In this document: positions 15,898-22,965 of the stretch, in pieces | Layout of the letters: each line of letters begins with the position of its first letter | Numbering within the stretch: the stretch's first letter is position 1 | NCBI GenBank assembly: GCA_001001185.1 | Contig: LCKC01000004.1 | Coordinates: 1-34,150 of the forward strand | Source: Parcubacteria group bacterium GW2011_GWB1_45_10 | Lineage (GTDB): Bacteria; Patescibacteriota; Minisyncoccia; UBA6257; Brennerbacteraceae | Direction of reading: 5' to 3' | DNA length: 34,150 bases | Position numbers and translations under genes: made by a program | Notes under the pieces: generated by a model | The model's input: only the letters and a program-made list of their open reading frames with translations | Told to the model about the DNA's origin: nothing | Database searches by the model: none

Positions 15898-15978
15898 CAC
15901 ATGGTTAAGCGGGTAGACATACGATTGGTTCTTGGTTGTTTAATTACCCGTGAGGGTAATTAAACTCTGGCATGCCCA
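15897..15978 (+). pseudogene. Degenerate tRNA-Ile copy with hairpin in place of the T-loop (2)
   Basis: The flanks repeat tRNA-Ile(UAU): CGATTGGTTC before and TGGCATGCCCA after, as in the intact gene. In place of the T-loop is a perfect 12-bp hairpin (15938-15965, GTTTAATTACCC/GGGTAATTAAAC, loop GTGA). The anticodon arm is largely missing. Same architecture as the preceding fragment. Confidence 0.65.
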
Positions 15979-16036
15979 CTTTGATTAAGAACGAATTTTA
16001 TGACTGATGCCTTTTTGATTAGATTATTTTTGTGAG

Positions 16037-16900
16037 ATGATCCAAGAACTGCGCTTGAACAATCATTTGTATCCGGCATTGCTCAAAGAGATTAATGATC
16101 CGCCGGAAAAGATTTTTTTGCGCGGCGAGCTGAAAGCTGATGAGCCGTGTTTTGCGATTGTCGGCACCAGAAAGCCCTCGGCTTACGGCATTGAAGCCGC
16201 CAAATATTTCGCCCGCGGCTTGTGTGAAGCCGGATTCACGATTGTTTCCGGTTTGGCTTTGGGCATTGACGCGGTCGTCCATCAGGAGGTTTTGTCCTGT
16301 AAAAAAAGGACGATTGCGGTTTTGGGTTCTGGTATTGATTCGATTACGCCGATGACCAACCGGAAAATCGGCGAAGAAATCCTGAAAACTGGCGCGATTA
16401 TTTCCGAGTTTCCGGAAAACTACCCGGCGATGAAGCAGAACTTTCCCCAGCGGGACAGAATTATGAGCGGCTTGAGCTACGGCGTTTTGGTGATTGAGGC
16501 CCAGCTTCGGTCGGGCGCTTTGATTACCGCCCGGCTCGGGCTTGAACAGGGCCGTGAAGTTTTTGCCGTTCCCGGAGAGATTTTTTCTTTGAACTCCAAA
16601 GGCGCGAATCATTTGATTCAGGAAGGCGCCAAGCTCGCGGCCTCAATTGAAGACATTTTGGAGGAGTTTCAAAACATTCCCGAGATTCAAAAAATGATTT
16701 TAAAGCAAAACAATCTTTTTGATTTGGATGAAAAACATAAGCGCGTTTTGGAGTTTTTGTCCGAGCCCAGGACCATTGAAGAGCTTTGTGAGATGACCAA
16801 GATGTCTTCAAACGAACTTGGCTCCTTGTTGACAATTCTTGAATTAAAAAATATATTAAAGCGCAGGCAGGACGGAAGGTTTCAGAGAAACAATTCCTAA
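16037..16900 (+). CDS. dprA: DNA processing protein DprA (Smf)
   Basis: 287 residues with the Rossmann-like DprA core: FAIVGTRKPSAYGIEAAKYFA, IVSGLALGIDAVVHQEVL, TIAVLGSGID, SEFPENYPAMKQNFPQRDRIMSGLSYGVLVIEA and GALITARLGLEQGREVFAVPG. A winged-helix-like C-terminal domain follows (about 230-285). The N-terminal SAM-like domain of longer homologs is absent or minimal. DprA loads RecA on incoming single-stranded DNA during natural transformation; together with the PilO-like gene at 20727 this fits DNA uptake, which is common in the suggested group. topA follows 68 bp later. Confidence 0.93.
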   Translation: MIQELRLNNHLYPALLKEINDPPEKIFLRGELKADEPCFAIVGTRKPSAYGIEAAKYFARGLCEAGFTIVSGLALGIDAVVHQEVLSCKKRTIAVLGSGIDSITPMTNRKIGEEILKTGAIISEFPENYPAMKQNFPQRDRIMSGLSYGVLVIEAQLRSGALITARLGLEQGREVFAVPGEIFSLNSKGANHLIQEGAKLAASIEDILEEFQNIPEIQKMILKQNNLFDLDEKHKRVLEFLSEPRTIEELCEMTKMSSNELGSLLTILELKNILKRRQDGRFQRNNS

Positions 16901-16926
16901 TTACCAATATCTGTCTCTTTGGGGCA

Positions 16927-16941
16927 TCTCCCGAAGGGAGA
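16927..16941. repeat. 15-bp hairpin module TCTCCC-GAA-GGGAGA
   Basis: A 6-bp stem with a 3-base loop between dprA and topA. Identical design to modules at 24463-24492, 30233-30299 and 32373-32387. Confidence 0.6.
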
Positions 16942-16968
16942 TAATTTCTAAACAAAAATCCAATTTAA

Positions 16969-18972
16969 GTGACGAAAAAATCAGAGAAAACTTTAATCAT
17001 TGTTGAGTCGCCAACAAAAGCCCGGACCATCTCGGGTTTTCTTGGTTCCGGATTTGAGATTCAGTCTTCTTTCGGTCATGTCCGGGATTTGCCGAAATCA
17101 AAGCTTGGGATTGAGATTGAAAACAATTTTGAACCGGTTTACGTGGTTTCTCCGAAAGCCAAAGAAAATCTCGCCAAACTTCAAAAACTTTCGCAAAACT
17201 CAAAAGCCGTGATTCTGGCGACTGATGAAGACCGGGAAGGCGAAGCGATTGCGTTTCATTTGGCTCAGGCTTTGAATCTGAAAGACAACTACCAGCGGAT
17301 TGCGTTCCATGAAATCACCAAGCCGGCGATAGAAGAGGCTTTGAAAACTCCAAGGAAAATAAACATGGATTTGGTCAACGCCCAGCAGGCCCGCCGGATT
17401 TTAGACCGCTTGGTCGGGTATGAGCTTTCGCCGTTTCTTTGGAAAAAAATCAAATACGGCTTGTCTGCCGGCCGGGTCCAGTCAGCGGCTTTACGGCTTT
17501 TGGTTGAGCGTGAAAAAGAGATTCAGGCCTTTAACCCGGAAAAATATTTCACGATTAAAGCCGAGTTTTCGCGTTTGAAAAGCAAGCCTGAAAGTTTTAA
17601 AGCCGAGCTTTTTAAAATCAATCAAGAAACAATTAAAGAGCCGGGGATTGAGTCTGAAGAAAAATCTCAAGCGATTTTAAAAGATCTTTTTTCGTCAACC
17701 TCTTCCGTCTTTGAAATAAACAAAAAAGAGCTGAAAAAATCTCCCCAAGCGCCGTATACCACCAGCACCCTGCAGCAAGACTCTTTTGCCCGGCTGCGCT
17801 ATTCAGCCAAACAAACGATGATGCTTGCCCAGCGGCTTTATGAAAAAGGCTTTATCACTTACATGAGGACTGATTCAGTCAATCTCTCAAAAGACTCGGT
17901 TCTTCAGGCAAGGAGCTTTGTTCAGCAAAGTTTCGGCAAAGACTATCTTCCGGAAACTCCGAATTTTTACAAAACCAAAAGCAAAATGGCGCAGGAAGCC
18001 CACGAAGCCGTCAGGCCGACAAACGCCTTTTTGAATCCGGAAGAGTTTAAACTGAAAAACGACGAAGCAAAAGAAGCAAAACTTTACGAGCTTGTCTGGA
18101 GGAGGTTTATTGCTTGTCAGATGGCAAAAGCCGTGATTGTCCAGGAAGCCGCGGTGGTTGAGTCAAAATCCGGGAAAAACAATTATTATTTCAAAGCCAA
18201 CGGCCAAAAAATCGTTTTTGACGGGTTCTTGAAAGTTTCCAATAACTCCGCCAAAGAATTGATTTTGCCAAGGCTTGAACCCGGCGAAGCTCTGGAAATC
18301 AGAGAGCCGGAATCGGAAGAACACTTCACCCAGCCGCCAGCAAGGTTTAACGACGCGTCTTTAGTGAAAACTTTGGAACTGCTCGGCATTGGCCGGCCGT
18401 CAACTTACGCTTCAATCATCAGCACTTTGGTTTTGCGCGATTATGTTTCCCGGACCGAATCAAAGTCTTTACAGGCAACCAGCCTTGGATTTTTGGTGAC
18501 CGAGCTCTTGGTCAGCCATTTTAATGACATTGTTGATTATCAGTTCACCGCCAAGATTGAAGATGAGTTTGATGAGATTGCCGAAAAAGGCACAAACTGG
18601 CAAAAAATGATAAAGAACTTTTACGAGCCGTTTCATGAAAATCTGGTGAAAAAAGAAACTGAAGTCACTCGCGCCCAGGCGACAGAACGGCCGTCAGAAG
18701 AAATCTGCGACAAATGCGGCAGCCCGATGGTGGTGAAATACGGTCGGTTCGGCGAGTTTTTGGGTTGTTCAAAATACCCTGAATGTTCAAACATCAAAAA
18801 ACTGCCGAAGCAAAACCATGACCTTGGAATTTTATGCCCCGAGTGCGGCGCGAAAGAAGGCGGCAAAGTCGTTCTGCGTCGGACCAAAGCCAAGAAAAGG
18901 GTTTTTTACGGCTGTTCCCGCTGGCCGGCGTGTAATTTTATGAGTTGGAAAAAACCAGCTGACGACGAGTAA
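16969..18972 (+). CDS. topA: DNA topoisomerase I (type IA)
   Basis: 667 residues starting at GTG 16969. Toprim domain with IIVESPTKA and ATDEDREGEA (catalytic Glu and DxD), the active-site Tyr298 in ITYMRTDSV, the conserved QEAHEAVRPT block and GIGRPSTYASI. Two C-terminal zinc ribbons follow: CDKCGSPMVVKYGRFGEFLGC...C and CPECGAKEGG...GCSRWPAC, each with four Cys. It relaxes negative supercoils by single-strand passage. It runs into parB with a 27-bp gap and no obvious shared terminator. The GTG start is set by the homologous N-terminus MTKKSEKTLIIVESP. Confidence 0.95.
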   Translation: MTKKSEKTLIIVESPTKARTISGFLGSGFEIQSSFGHVRDLPKSKLGIEIENNFEPVYVVSPKAKENLAKLQKLSQNSKAVILATDEDREGEAIAFHLAQALNLKDNYQRIAFHEITKPAIEEALKTPRKINMDLVNAQQARRILDRLVGYELSPFLWKKIKYGLSAGRVQSAALRLLVEREKEIQAFNPEKYFTIKAEFSRLKSKPESFKAELFKINQETIKEPGIESEEKSQAILKDLFSSTSSVFEINKKELKKSPQAPYTTSTLQQDSFARLRYSAKQTMMLAQRLYEKGFITYMRTDSVNLSKDSVLQARSFVQQSFGKDYLPETPNFYKTKSKMAQEAHEAVRPTNAFLNPEEFKLKNDEAKEAKLYELVWRRFIACQMAKAVIVQEAAVVESKSGKNNYYFKANGQKIVFDGFLKVSNNSAKELILPRLEPGEALEIREPESEEHFTQPPARFNDASLVKTLELLGIGRPSTYASIISTLVLRDYVSRTESKSLQATSLGFLVTELLVSHFNDIVDYQFTAKIEDEFDEIAEKGTNWQKMIKNFYEPFHENLVKKETEVTRAQATERPSEEICDKCGSPMVVKYGRFGEFLGCSKYPECSNIKKLPKQNHDLGILCPECGAKEGGKVVLRRTKAKKRVFYGCSRWPACNFMSWKKPADDE

Positions 18973-18999
18973 TGTTTGGCGAGTAAGCTTTAAAAACTC

Positions 19000-19917
19000 T
19001 TAAATAACGAACGGCTGACCGTTTTCCTCTTTTTCTTTCAGAGACGGTTCTTCGGCCGGTTTTTGATTTTCGTCGAAATTGAAGTCAAAATCGTTTTCAA
19101 CGCAGATTTTTTTGATGATATTTTCCAGCTCTTCCTGGGAGTTGAAGTTAATGGCAATAATTCCTTTGGCGCCTTTTTTCCGGAGCATCACCTTGGCGTT
19201 TAATGTTTCTTCAAGCTTGTTTTCCATTTCTTTCAACTCAAGCTCGCTCGTCAGGCCAAACTCATTTTTCGGCGCGTTGAAGCTGGTTTCTTTCATCAAC
19301 TCTTTTCCGGCAATCTCCGCCTGCCTGACCGTCAGGCCGTAAGAAAGAATCCGTCCCAAAAGCATTCTTTGTTTGTCAGAACCCGGCAGAGACAAAATAA
19401 TTCTGGCGTGGCCTTCACTGATTTTCTTTTCTTCCAGCGCTTTTTGGATTTCCGAAGGCAGCTGTAAAAGTCTCAGGGTGTTGGCGACGGCTTCACGCGA
19501 GTTGCCGACGCGGAAAGCGACCTCTCTTTGAGTCAGGCCGAACTGATCCATTAAGCCGGCAAAGCCTTTGGCTTTTTCAATCGGATTCAGGTCTTCTCTT
19601 TGAATGTTTTCAATTAAAGCAATCTCAAGTCTTTCCTGGTCCTGAATGTTTTCTTTGATGATTGCCGGCACGGTTGAAAGCCCGACGAGTTTGGCGGCCA
19701 TTAACCGGCGTTCGCCGGCCAGAAGCTGGTACTCGACGTTTCGGCCGGATTCGGTTTCCGATTCTTTGCGCGTGACGATTAACGGTTCAAGAACGCCGAA
19801 CTCACGGATGGTGTCCGCCAGTTCTTTTAAAGATTCTTGGTCGAACTCGCGCCGCGGCTGAAAAGGATTCGGCTTGATTTTTTCGGTTTCCAGATAAAAA
19901 ATTGAGCTTGATTGCAT
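19000..19917 (-). CDS. parB: Chromosome partitioning protein ParB (Spo0J family)
   Basis: 305 residues. N-terminal ParB/Srx CTPase domain (KIKPNPFQPRREFD, LLAGERRLMAAK with GERR at 68-71, ENIQREDLNPIEKA at 103-116), a central helix-turn-helix (about 127-150, GLTQREVAFRVGNSREAVANTLRLL) and a more variable acidic C-terminal dimer region. It loads at parS sites and clamps on DNA. No parA is in the window and I found no clear 16-bp parS palindrome. The ATG lies six bases after an extended -10 box. Confidence 0.94.
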   Translation of the reverse strand: MQSSSIFYLETEKIKPNPFQPRREFDQESLKELADTIREFGVLEPLIVTRKESETESGRNVEYQLLAGERRLMAAKLVGLSTVPAIIKENIQDQERLEIALIENIQREDLNPIEKAKGFAGLMDQFGLTQREVAFRVGNSREAVANTLRLLQLPSEIQKALEEKKISEGHARIILSLPGSDKQRMLLGRILSYGLTVRQAEIAGKELMKETSFNAPKNEFGLTSELELKEMENKLEETLNAKVMLRKKGAKGIIAINFNSQEELENIIKKICVENDFDFNFDENQKPAEEPSLKEKEENGQPFVI

Positions 19918-19923
19918 AAACAG

Positions 19924-19932
19924 ATTATATCA
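19924..19932 (-). promoter_or_regulatory. Extended -10 promoter of parB
   Basis: On the reverse strand TGATATAAT; six bases then separate it from the parB ATG, so the transcript is probably leaderless. Confidence 0.7.
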
Positions 19933-19954
19933 CGCCAATCAGGGACCCAAATTG

Positions 19955-19983
19955 TTGAGTTTTTTCCAAGAAGAAGCTAAAAT
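19955..19983 (+). promoter_or_regulatory. Promoter of tRNA-Leu(CAA)
   Basis: TTGAGT (19955-19960), 17-base spacer, TAAAAT (19978-19983), 13 bases before the tRNA. It is back to back with the parB promoter. Confidence 0.65.
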
Positions 19984-19996
19984 GAAATCACATTTT

Positions 19997-20078
19997 GCCT
20001 AGGTGGCGGAATTGGTTTACGCGCACGACTCAAAATCGTGTGCCGCAAGGCATGTGGGTTCGAGTCCCACCCTAGGCA
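19997..20078 (+). tRNA. tRNA-Leu (CAA)
   Basis: 82 nt class II tRNA. Acceptor GCCTAGG/CCTAGGC, anticodon stem CACGA/TCGTG with loop CTCAAAA (anticodon CAA), long variable arm TGCC-GCAA-GGCA, T-arm GTGGG/CCCAC with TTCGAGT, discriminator A, no CCA. A LAGLIDADG gene starts ten bases after its end. Confidence 0.95.
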
Positions 20079-20088
20079 CTTATTTTTA

Positions 20089-20685
20089 ATGGACAAAAGA
20101 AATCGTCCCAAAACAATCAGTCTCGATCCGGCGCTTCGCGCCTATGTTGTGGGAGTTGCTCTCGGCGACGGCAATCTTTCCAATCCCAACGGTCGAGCTG
20201 TCAGGTTGCGGATAACCTGTGATACGGCTTACCTAAGATTAATAGAATCTATTTGCGCGGCGTTGAGAAAACTGCTTCCGGAAAATAAGATTTCTGTCCA
20301 TAATCAGAAAGGTAACTGTGTTTACGTAAGCTGTTATTCAAATCACTGGGAAAAATTATTGGGATGGAGGGCGTCCGGTGGCAGTAAGGCGAAACAAAAA
20401 ATTCGCGTGCCGCACTGGGTCATGAATCGTAGAAACACCATGATTTCTTGTTTAAAGGGTTTAGTGGAAACAGACGGCCCTGTGTATTTTGACAGGGGTT
20501 ATCAGATGGTGAATTTTACGAGCAATGTTAAATATTTAATCAATGACGTTTACTCTTTGTTTTCGGAATTAGGTTATCAACCCAATTTGTATTCAAGAAG
20601 GATTAGAACTGGCACAAAGTATACAATCCGATTGTCAAAAAACGTTCCTGATTTTTTGGCGGAATTTAAGCCATTAAAACAGTGA
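20089..20685 (+). CDS. LAGLIDADG homing endonuclease next to tRNA-Leu
   Basis: 198 residues with two LAGLIDADG helices: YVVGVALGDG (19-28, Asp27) and CLKGLVETDG (121-130, Asp129). Two motifs about 100 residues apart match single-chain, pseudo-dimeric homing endonucleases. The open frame continues upstream through the tRNA, so I take the first ATG after the tRNA (20089). There is no intron or intein around it: the neighbouring tRNA is intact and the protein has no splicing motifs. Codon use (more CGA, CCC, AGA; less GGC and GCG) differs from the adjacent host genes, pointing to transfer. It may cut tRNA-lacking or variant alleles and be inherited by repair. A maturase function is not excluded. 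Confidence 0.88.
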   Translation: MDKRNRPKTISLDPALRAYVVGVALGDGNLSNPNGRAVRLRITCDTAYLRLIESICAALRKLLPENKISVHNQKGNCVYVSCYSNHWEKLLGWRASGGSKAKQKIRVPHWVMNRRNTMISCLKGLVETDGPVYFDRGYQMVNFTSNVKYLINDVYSLFSELGYQPNLYSRRIRTGTKYTIRLSKNVPDFLAEFKPLKQ

Positions 20686-20714
20686 TTGGGGATTTTCTAA
20701 TTCTCTGTTAAAAT
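20686..20714 (+). promoter_or_regulatory. Promoter of the PilO-like gene
   Basis: TTGGGG (20686-20691), 17-base spacer, TAAAAT (20709-20714) with an upstream TG (extended -10). The ATG is 12 bases downstream. Confidence 0.6.
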
Positions 20715-20726
20715 ACGGGTATATCC

Positions 20727-21254
20727 ATGTTGTCACAAATAGATTTTAAAAAAGATCTCAAAAAACAGCTTTTTATCGGCGGCTCAATCAGCCTGCTTCT
20801 GGTCGGGATTTTGATTTTTCTGTTTTTCCAATTGAACAGCCTGGCCAAAGAGATTGCTTCTCTGGAAGAAGAGATTTCCCGCAACCAGCAGATGTTCGCT
20901 AATTTTTCGATTTTGAAGATTCAAAAAAAGCAGGTTCTTCCGATTCAGGAAAAGATTTTTAAAATGCTGCCGTCAAAAGATGAAGTTCTGGCGATTGTCG
21001 GCTCAATCGGCGATTGGGCCAGGGAGTTCGGTCTGAAGCAGTCATTCGCGTTCGGTTCGGAGCACGAAGACAAAGAAACCGGCCTGAACAGCATTGGCTT
21101 CAACCTGACTTTGAACGGTAGCCTTGATTCTTTTTCCGGTTTTTTGAGAAAACTGGAAAGCGCGCCGCAGTTCATTCAGATCAGCTCCGTGGAAATCATC
21201 AGAGCGGAATCCGGTTATCAAATTAACTCCAGCGGCAAAATTTACAAAAAGTAG
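20727..21254 (+). CDS. PilO-like type IV pilus inner-membrane protein
   Basis: 175 residues: short cytoplasmic start, one membrane span (about 17-36), coiled coil (about 37-60), and a compact alpha/beta C-terminal domain (SIGFNLTLNGSLDSFSGFLRKLESAPQFIQISSVEI), which is the PilO/GspM-like arrangement. PilO is part of the alignment complex linking the pilus motor to the envelope. No other pil genes are in the window, which is unusual because pilO normally sits in a pilMNO cluster. Assignment rests on topology and the conserved F-x-F-L-R-x-L-E-x-x-P-x-F pattern. Confidence 0.7.
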   Translation: MLSQIDFKKDLKKQLFIGGSISLLLVGILIFLFFQLNSLAKEIASLEEEISRNQQMFANFSILKIQKKQVLPIQEKIFKMLPSKDEVLAIVGSIGDWAREFGLKQSFAFGSEHEDKETGLNSIGFNLTLNGSLDSFSGFLRKLESAPQFIQISSVEIIRAESGYQINSSGKIYKK

Positions 21255-21302
21255 TTCGGCTGGCCTCACCATAAATAATTCAGTAAAACTCACATAAACA
21301 AT

Positions 21303-21617
21303 ATGCAAAAAACCGGCGGCTTCAAATTGGCAGTTGAAAAAACAAGGAATTATTATTTTGAGATTTCAGCCGTGGTCATCAGCCTGCTTTTGCTGAGCCT
21401 GGTGGTTTATTCAATATTTTTCATTACCGGAATAATCGCCAAAGTGTTTTCCAACAAAGAAAATATTTATTCTCCGGACACGGCTTACAATCTGGAGAAA
21501 GCCGCAAGTTTAAGAAAAGTCAAAGACGCTTCAATTTTTGCCTCTCCGGTTCCGACGCCCTCACCCTCGCCGGTTTTTCAAACCTCTCCGAGCCCGAAAG
21601 TTTCGCCAAAGCCCTGA
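21303..21617 (+). CDS. Small single-span protein with Pro/Ser-rich tail
   Basis: 104 residues: a basic N-terminus, one membrane span (about 20-46), then a polar segment and a C-terminal tail of repeated Pro-Ser-Pro (PSPSPVFQTSPSPKVSPKP) that should extend outside the membrane. No family recognised. It is 48 bp behind the PilO-like gene and probably cotranscribed, so an envelope or pilus-related role is possible but unsupported by motif. Similar Pro/Ser/Thr tails end the protein at 27883 and form the linker in the one at 27567. Confidence 0.65.
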   Translation: MQKTGGFKLAVEKTRNYYFEISAVVISLLLLSLVVYSIFFITGIIAKVFSNKENIYSPDTAYNLEKAASLRKVKDASIFASPVPTPSPSPVFQTSPSPKVSPKP

Positions 21618-21646
21618 TTGATTTTTGAGGTTGTTTGAAATAGAAT
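21618..21646 (+). promoter_or_regulatory. Promoter of tRNA-Ile(GAU)
   Basis: TTGATT (21618-21623), 17-base spacer, TAGAAT (21641-21646), ten bases before the tRNA. Confidence 0.65.
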
Positions 21647-21656
21647 GGGTCTTATT

Positions 21657-21728
21657 GGGCGACTAGTTCAGCGGTAGAACGCTTCTCTGATAAAGAAGAG
21701 GTGGAAGGTCCGACTCCTTCGTCGCCCA
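21657..21728 (+). tRNA. tRNA-Ile (GAU)
   Basis: 72 nt: acceptor GGGCGAC/GTCGCCC, D-arm GTTC..GAAC, anticodon stem CTTCT/AGAAG with loop CTGATAA (anticodon GAT), T-stem GAAGG/CCTTC, discriminator A, no CCA. The T-loop TCCGACT has C at position 55. Confidence 0.93.
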
Positions 21729-21741
21729 CAAAAGGTTTGTC

Positions 21742-21778
21742 AAGAAAAACACGCCCAAAACGGCGTGTTTTTCTTTTT
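21742..21778. terminator. Bidirectional terminator between tRNA-Ile and tRNA-Arg
   Basis: 14-bp stem AAGAAAAACACGCC/GGCGTGTTTTTCTT with a 6-base loop and flanking A and T runs. It can serve tRNA-Ile(GAU) on the plus strand and tRNA-Arg on the minus strand. Confidence 0.8.
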
Positions 21779-21781
21779 CAG

Positions 21782-21853
21782 TACCCCCAGCAAGAATCGA
21801 ACTCGCATCTACTCCTTAGAAGGGAGTCGTTCTGTCCATTGAACTATGGGGGC
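21782..21853 (-). tRNA. tRNA-Arg (UCU)
   Basis: 72 nt on the reverse strand: acceptor GCCCCCA/TGGGGGT (G1-U72 wobble), D-arm GTTC..GAAC, anticodon stem ACTCC/GGAGT with loop CTTCTAA (anticodon TCT), T-arm GCGAG/CTTGC with TTCGATT, discriminator A. Confidence 0.9.
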
Positions 21854-21862
21854 GAAATGCCT

Positions 21863-21890
21863 GCGAAAAATAAACTGCTTTATTTTTCGC
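21863..21890. terminator. Hairpin, probable terminator downstream of tRNA-Pro
   Basis: Perfect 12-bp stem GCGAAAAATAAA/TTTATTTTTCGC, loop CTGC. It lies downstream of tRNA-Pro (reverse strand) and upstream of tRNA-Arg. Confidence 0.5.
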
Positions 21891-21900
21891 ATGCCTTTCG

Positions 21901-21941
21901 CGCGTTTTGTTTGTCTCGTTTGGCGAGACAAACAAAACGCG
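21901..21941. terminator. 18-bp hairpin, probable terminator of tRNA-Pro
   Basis: A perfect 18-bp inverted repeat (CGCGTTTTGTTTGTCTCG and its complement) with loop TTTGG. Two strong hairpins in a row between two reverse-strand tRNAs is more than a terminator needs, so one may be a dispersed repeat. Confidence 0.5.
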
Positions 21942-22018
21942 GGTGAATCTTTGCCCGGCTTCTATTGTTTCGCTTTACAGAACCAGAAACGATGGGCCTA
22001 TTTTAATAGTAAGACCAG

Positions 22019-22089
22019 TCGGGCTGCCGAGATTTGAACTCGGACTAAATCTTCCCAAAAGACTCGTGCTGCCATTACACTACAGCCCG
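22019..22089 (-). tRNA. tRNA-Pro (UGG)
   Basis: 71 nt on the reverse strand: acceptor CGGGCTG/CAGCCCG beginning with C1 as usual for Pro, anticodon loop TTTGGGA (anticodon TGG), T-arm CCGAG/CTCGG with TTCAAAT, discriminator A. Confidence 0.92.
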
Positions 22090-22159
22090 TTTTTCAGCCG
22101 CAACAGCGAATAAAAGTCCGCAATGGACTCATCTTAACATCTTTCTTTAAAAGTTAAAC

Positions 22160-22855
22160 CTATTCAATCACCGTGCCGACAAACTTTTCTTTGTTCAAAA
22201 ACTTTTTGAGATTGTCGAAATTACGGCCGTTTAAAATCGTGACGCGAAGCTTGAGTTTTTCCGCCAACTTTGAAGCAATCGGGTCAAACGGTGCGTTCAT
22301 GCCCGGTCGCCACTGGTTGCCGACGATTTTTCTGAAGTTTTTCCAGGAAATCCTGTCGATTGGTTTGGCGCGGCGATTTTTTTTCGGGTCTTTGGTGTAA
22401 GCGCGGTCAATCACTGAAAGATTAATCACGTTTTTGGCGCCGTAGTCCTGGGCCAGCAAAACTGCGCAGTAATCCGTTGACCAGCCTGGTTTCCAGCCGC
22501 TGGCGACAACAATCGGCTCTTTTACTTTTCTGATAATCTCGTAGTGTTTGATGATAAAAGGGTGGGCTTTGTCCCGAAAAATTGTTCTGATTAAATGAGC
22601 GTTGAGCCTGGTGGCGTGGATGCCAAGCCAGTCAAGGTCGTCTTTTGTCAGTTCGTGTTTGAGGATTTTTCTGCCGGCGTCGCGGTAGTGGCGGGCAAGT
22701 GTGCCGCCGCCGACAACAATAAAAAACTGCCGGTTTTTGTCCGACAGCTGTTTTCTGATAAAAAGATTGAATTGTCTCAAAAACAAAACATCAATCTCGC
22801 CGTTCGGCACAATCAGCGAACCGCCGAGGGAGATGATTGTTTTTTCAGTATTCAT
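22160..22855 (-). CDS. pyrH: UMP kinase (amino acid kinase fold)
   Basis: 231 residues with the amino-acid-kinase fold of UMP kinases: IISLGGSLIVP at the N-terminus, FIVVGGGTLARHYRDAG, VVASGWKPGWSTDYCAVLLA and the nucleotide-binding DRAYTKDPKKN. It phosphorylates UMP to UDP. The sequence (GWKPGWSTDYCA, short N-terminus, no IsGEAL-type start) looks more like the archaeal-type enzyme than like E. coli PyrH. A related carbamate or acetylglutamate kinase is less likely given the TKDP motif. Probably monocistronic. Confidence 0.85.
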   Translation of the reverse strand: MNTEKTIISLGGSLIVPNGEIDVLFLRQFNLFIRKQLSDKNRQFFIVVGGGTLARHYRDAGRKILKHELTKDDLDWLGIHATRLNAHLIRTIFRDKAHPFIIKHYEIIRKVKEPIVVASGWKPGWSTDYCAVLLAQDYGAKNVINLSVIDRAYTKDPKKNRRAKPIDRISWKNFRKIVGNQWRPGMNAPFDPIASKLAEKLKLRVTILNGRNFDNLKKFLNKEKFVGTVIE

Positions 22856-22925
22856 ATGGCGTTGCTCTATTTTTCCATATTTTTTCCGGAAGTCAAACCT
22901 GATTTTTGTCCGGCGCGATTTGAGC

Positions 22926-22931
22926 TATAAT
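22926..22931 (+). promoter_or_regulatory. -10 box of yvcK
   Basis: TATAAT, 34 bases before the chosen ATG at 22966. No good -35 element is visible. Confidence 0.4.
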
Positions 22932-22965
22932 AAAGCAGTTGATATTCTTCAAATTTTTGCGGAAA

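Noticed and set aside
19997-20685. Intron-encoded endonuclease interrupting tRNA-Leu
   Set aside because: The tRNA folds completely without removing anything, and no second exon lies beyond the nuclease gene.
20727-21617. A full type IV pilus cluster
   Set aside because: Only a PilO-like gene and an unknown small protein are present; no ATPase, pilin, PilM, PilN or PilC-like gene is in the window.
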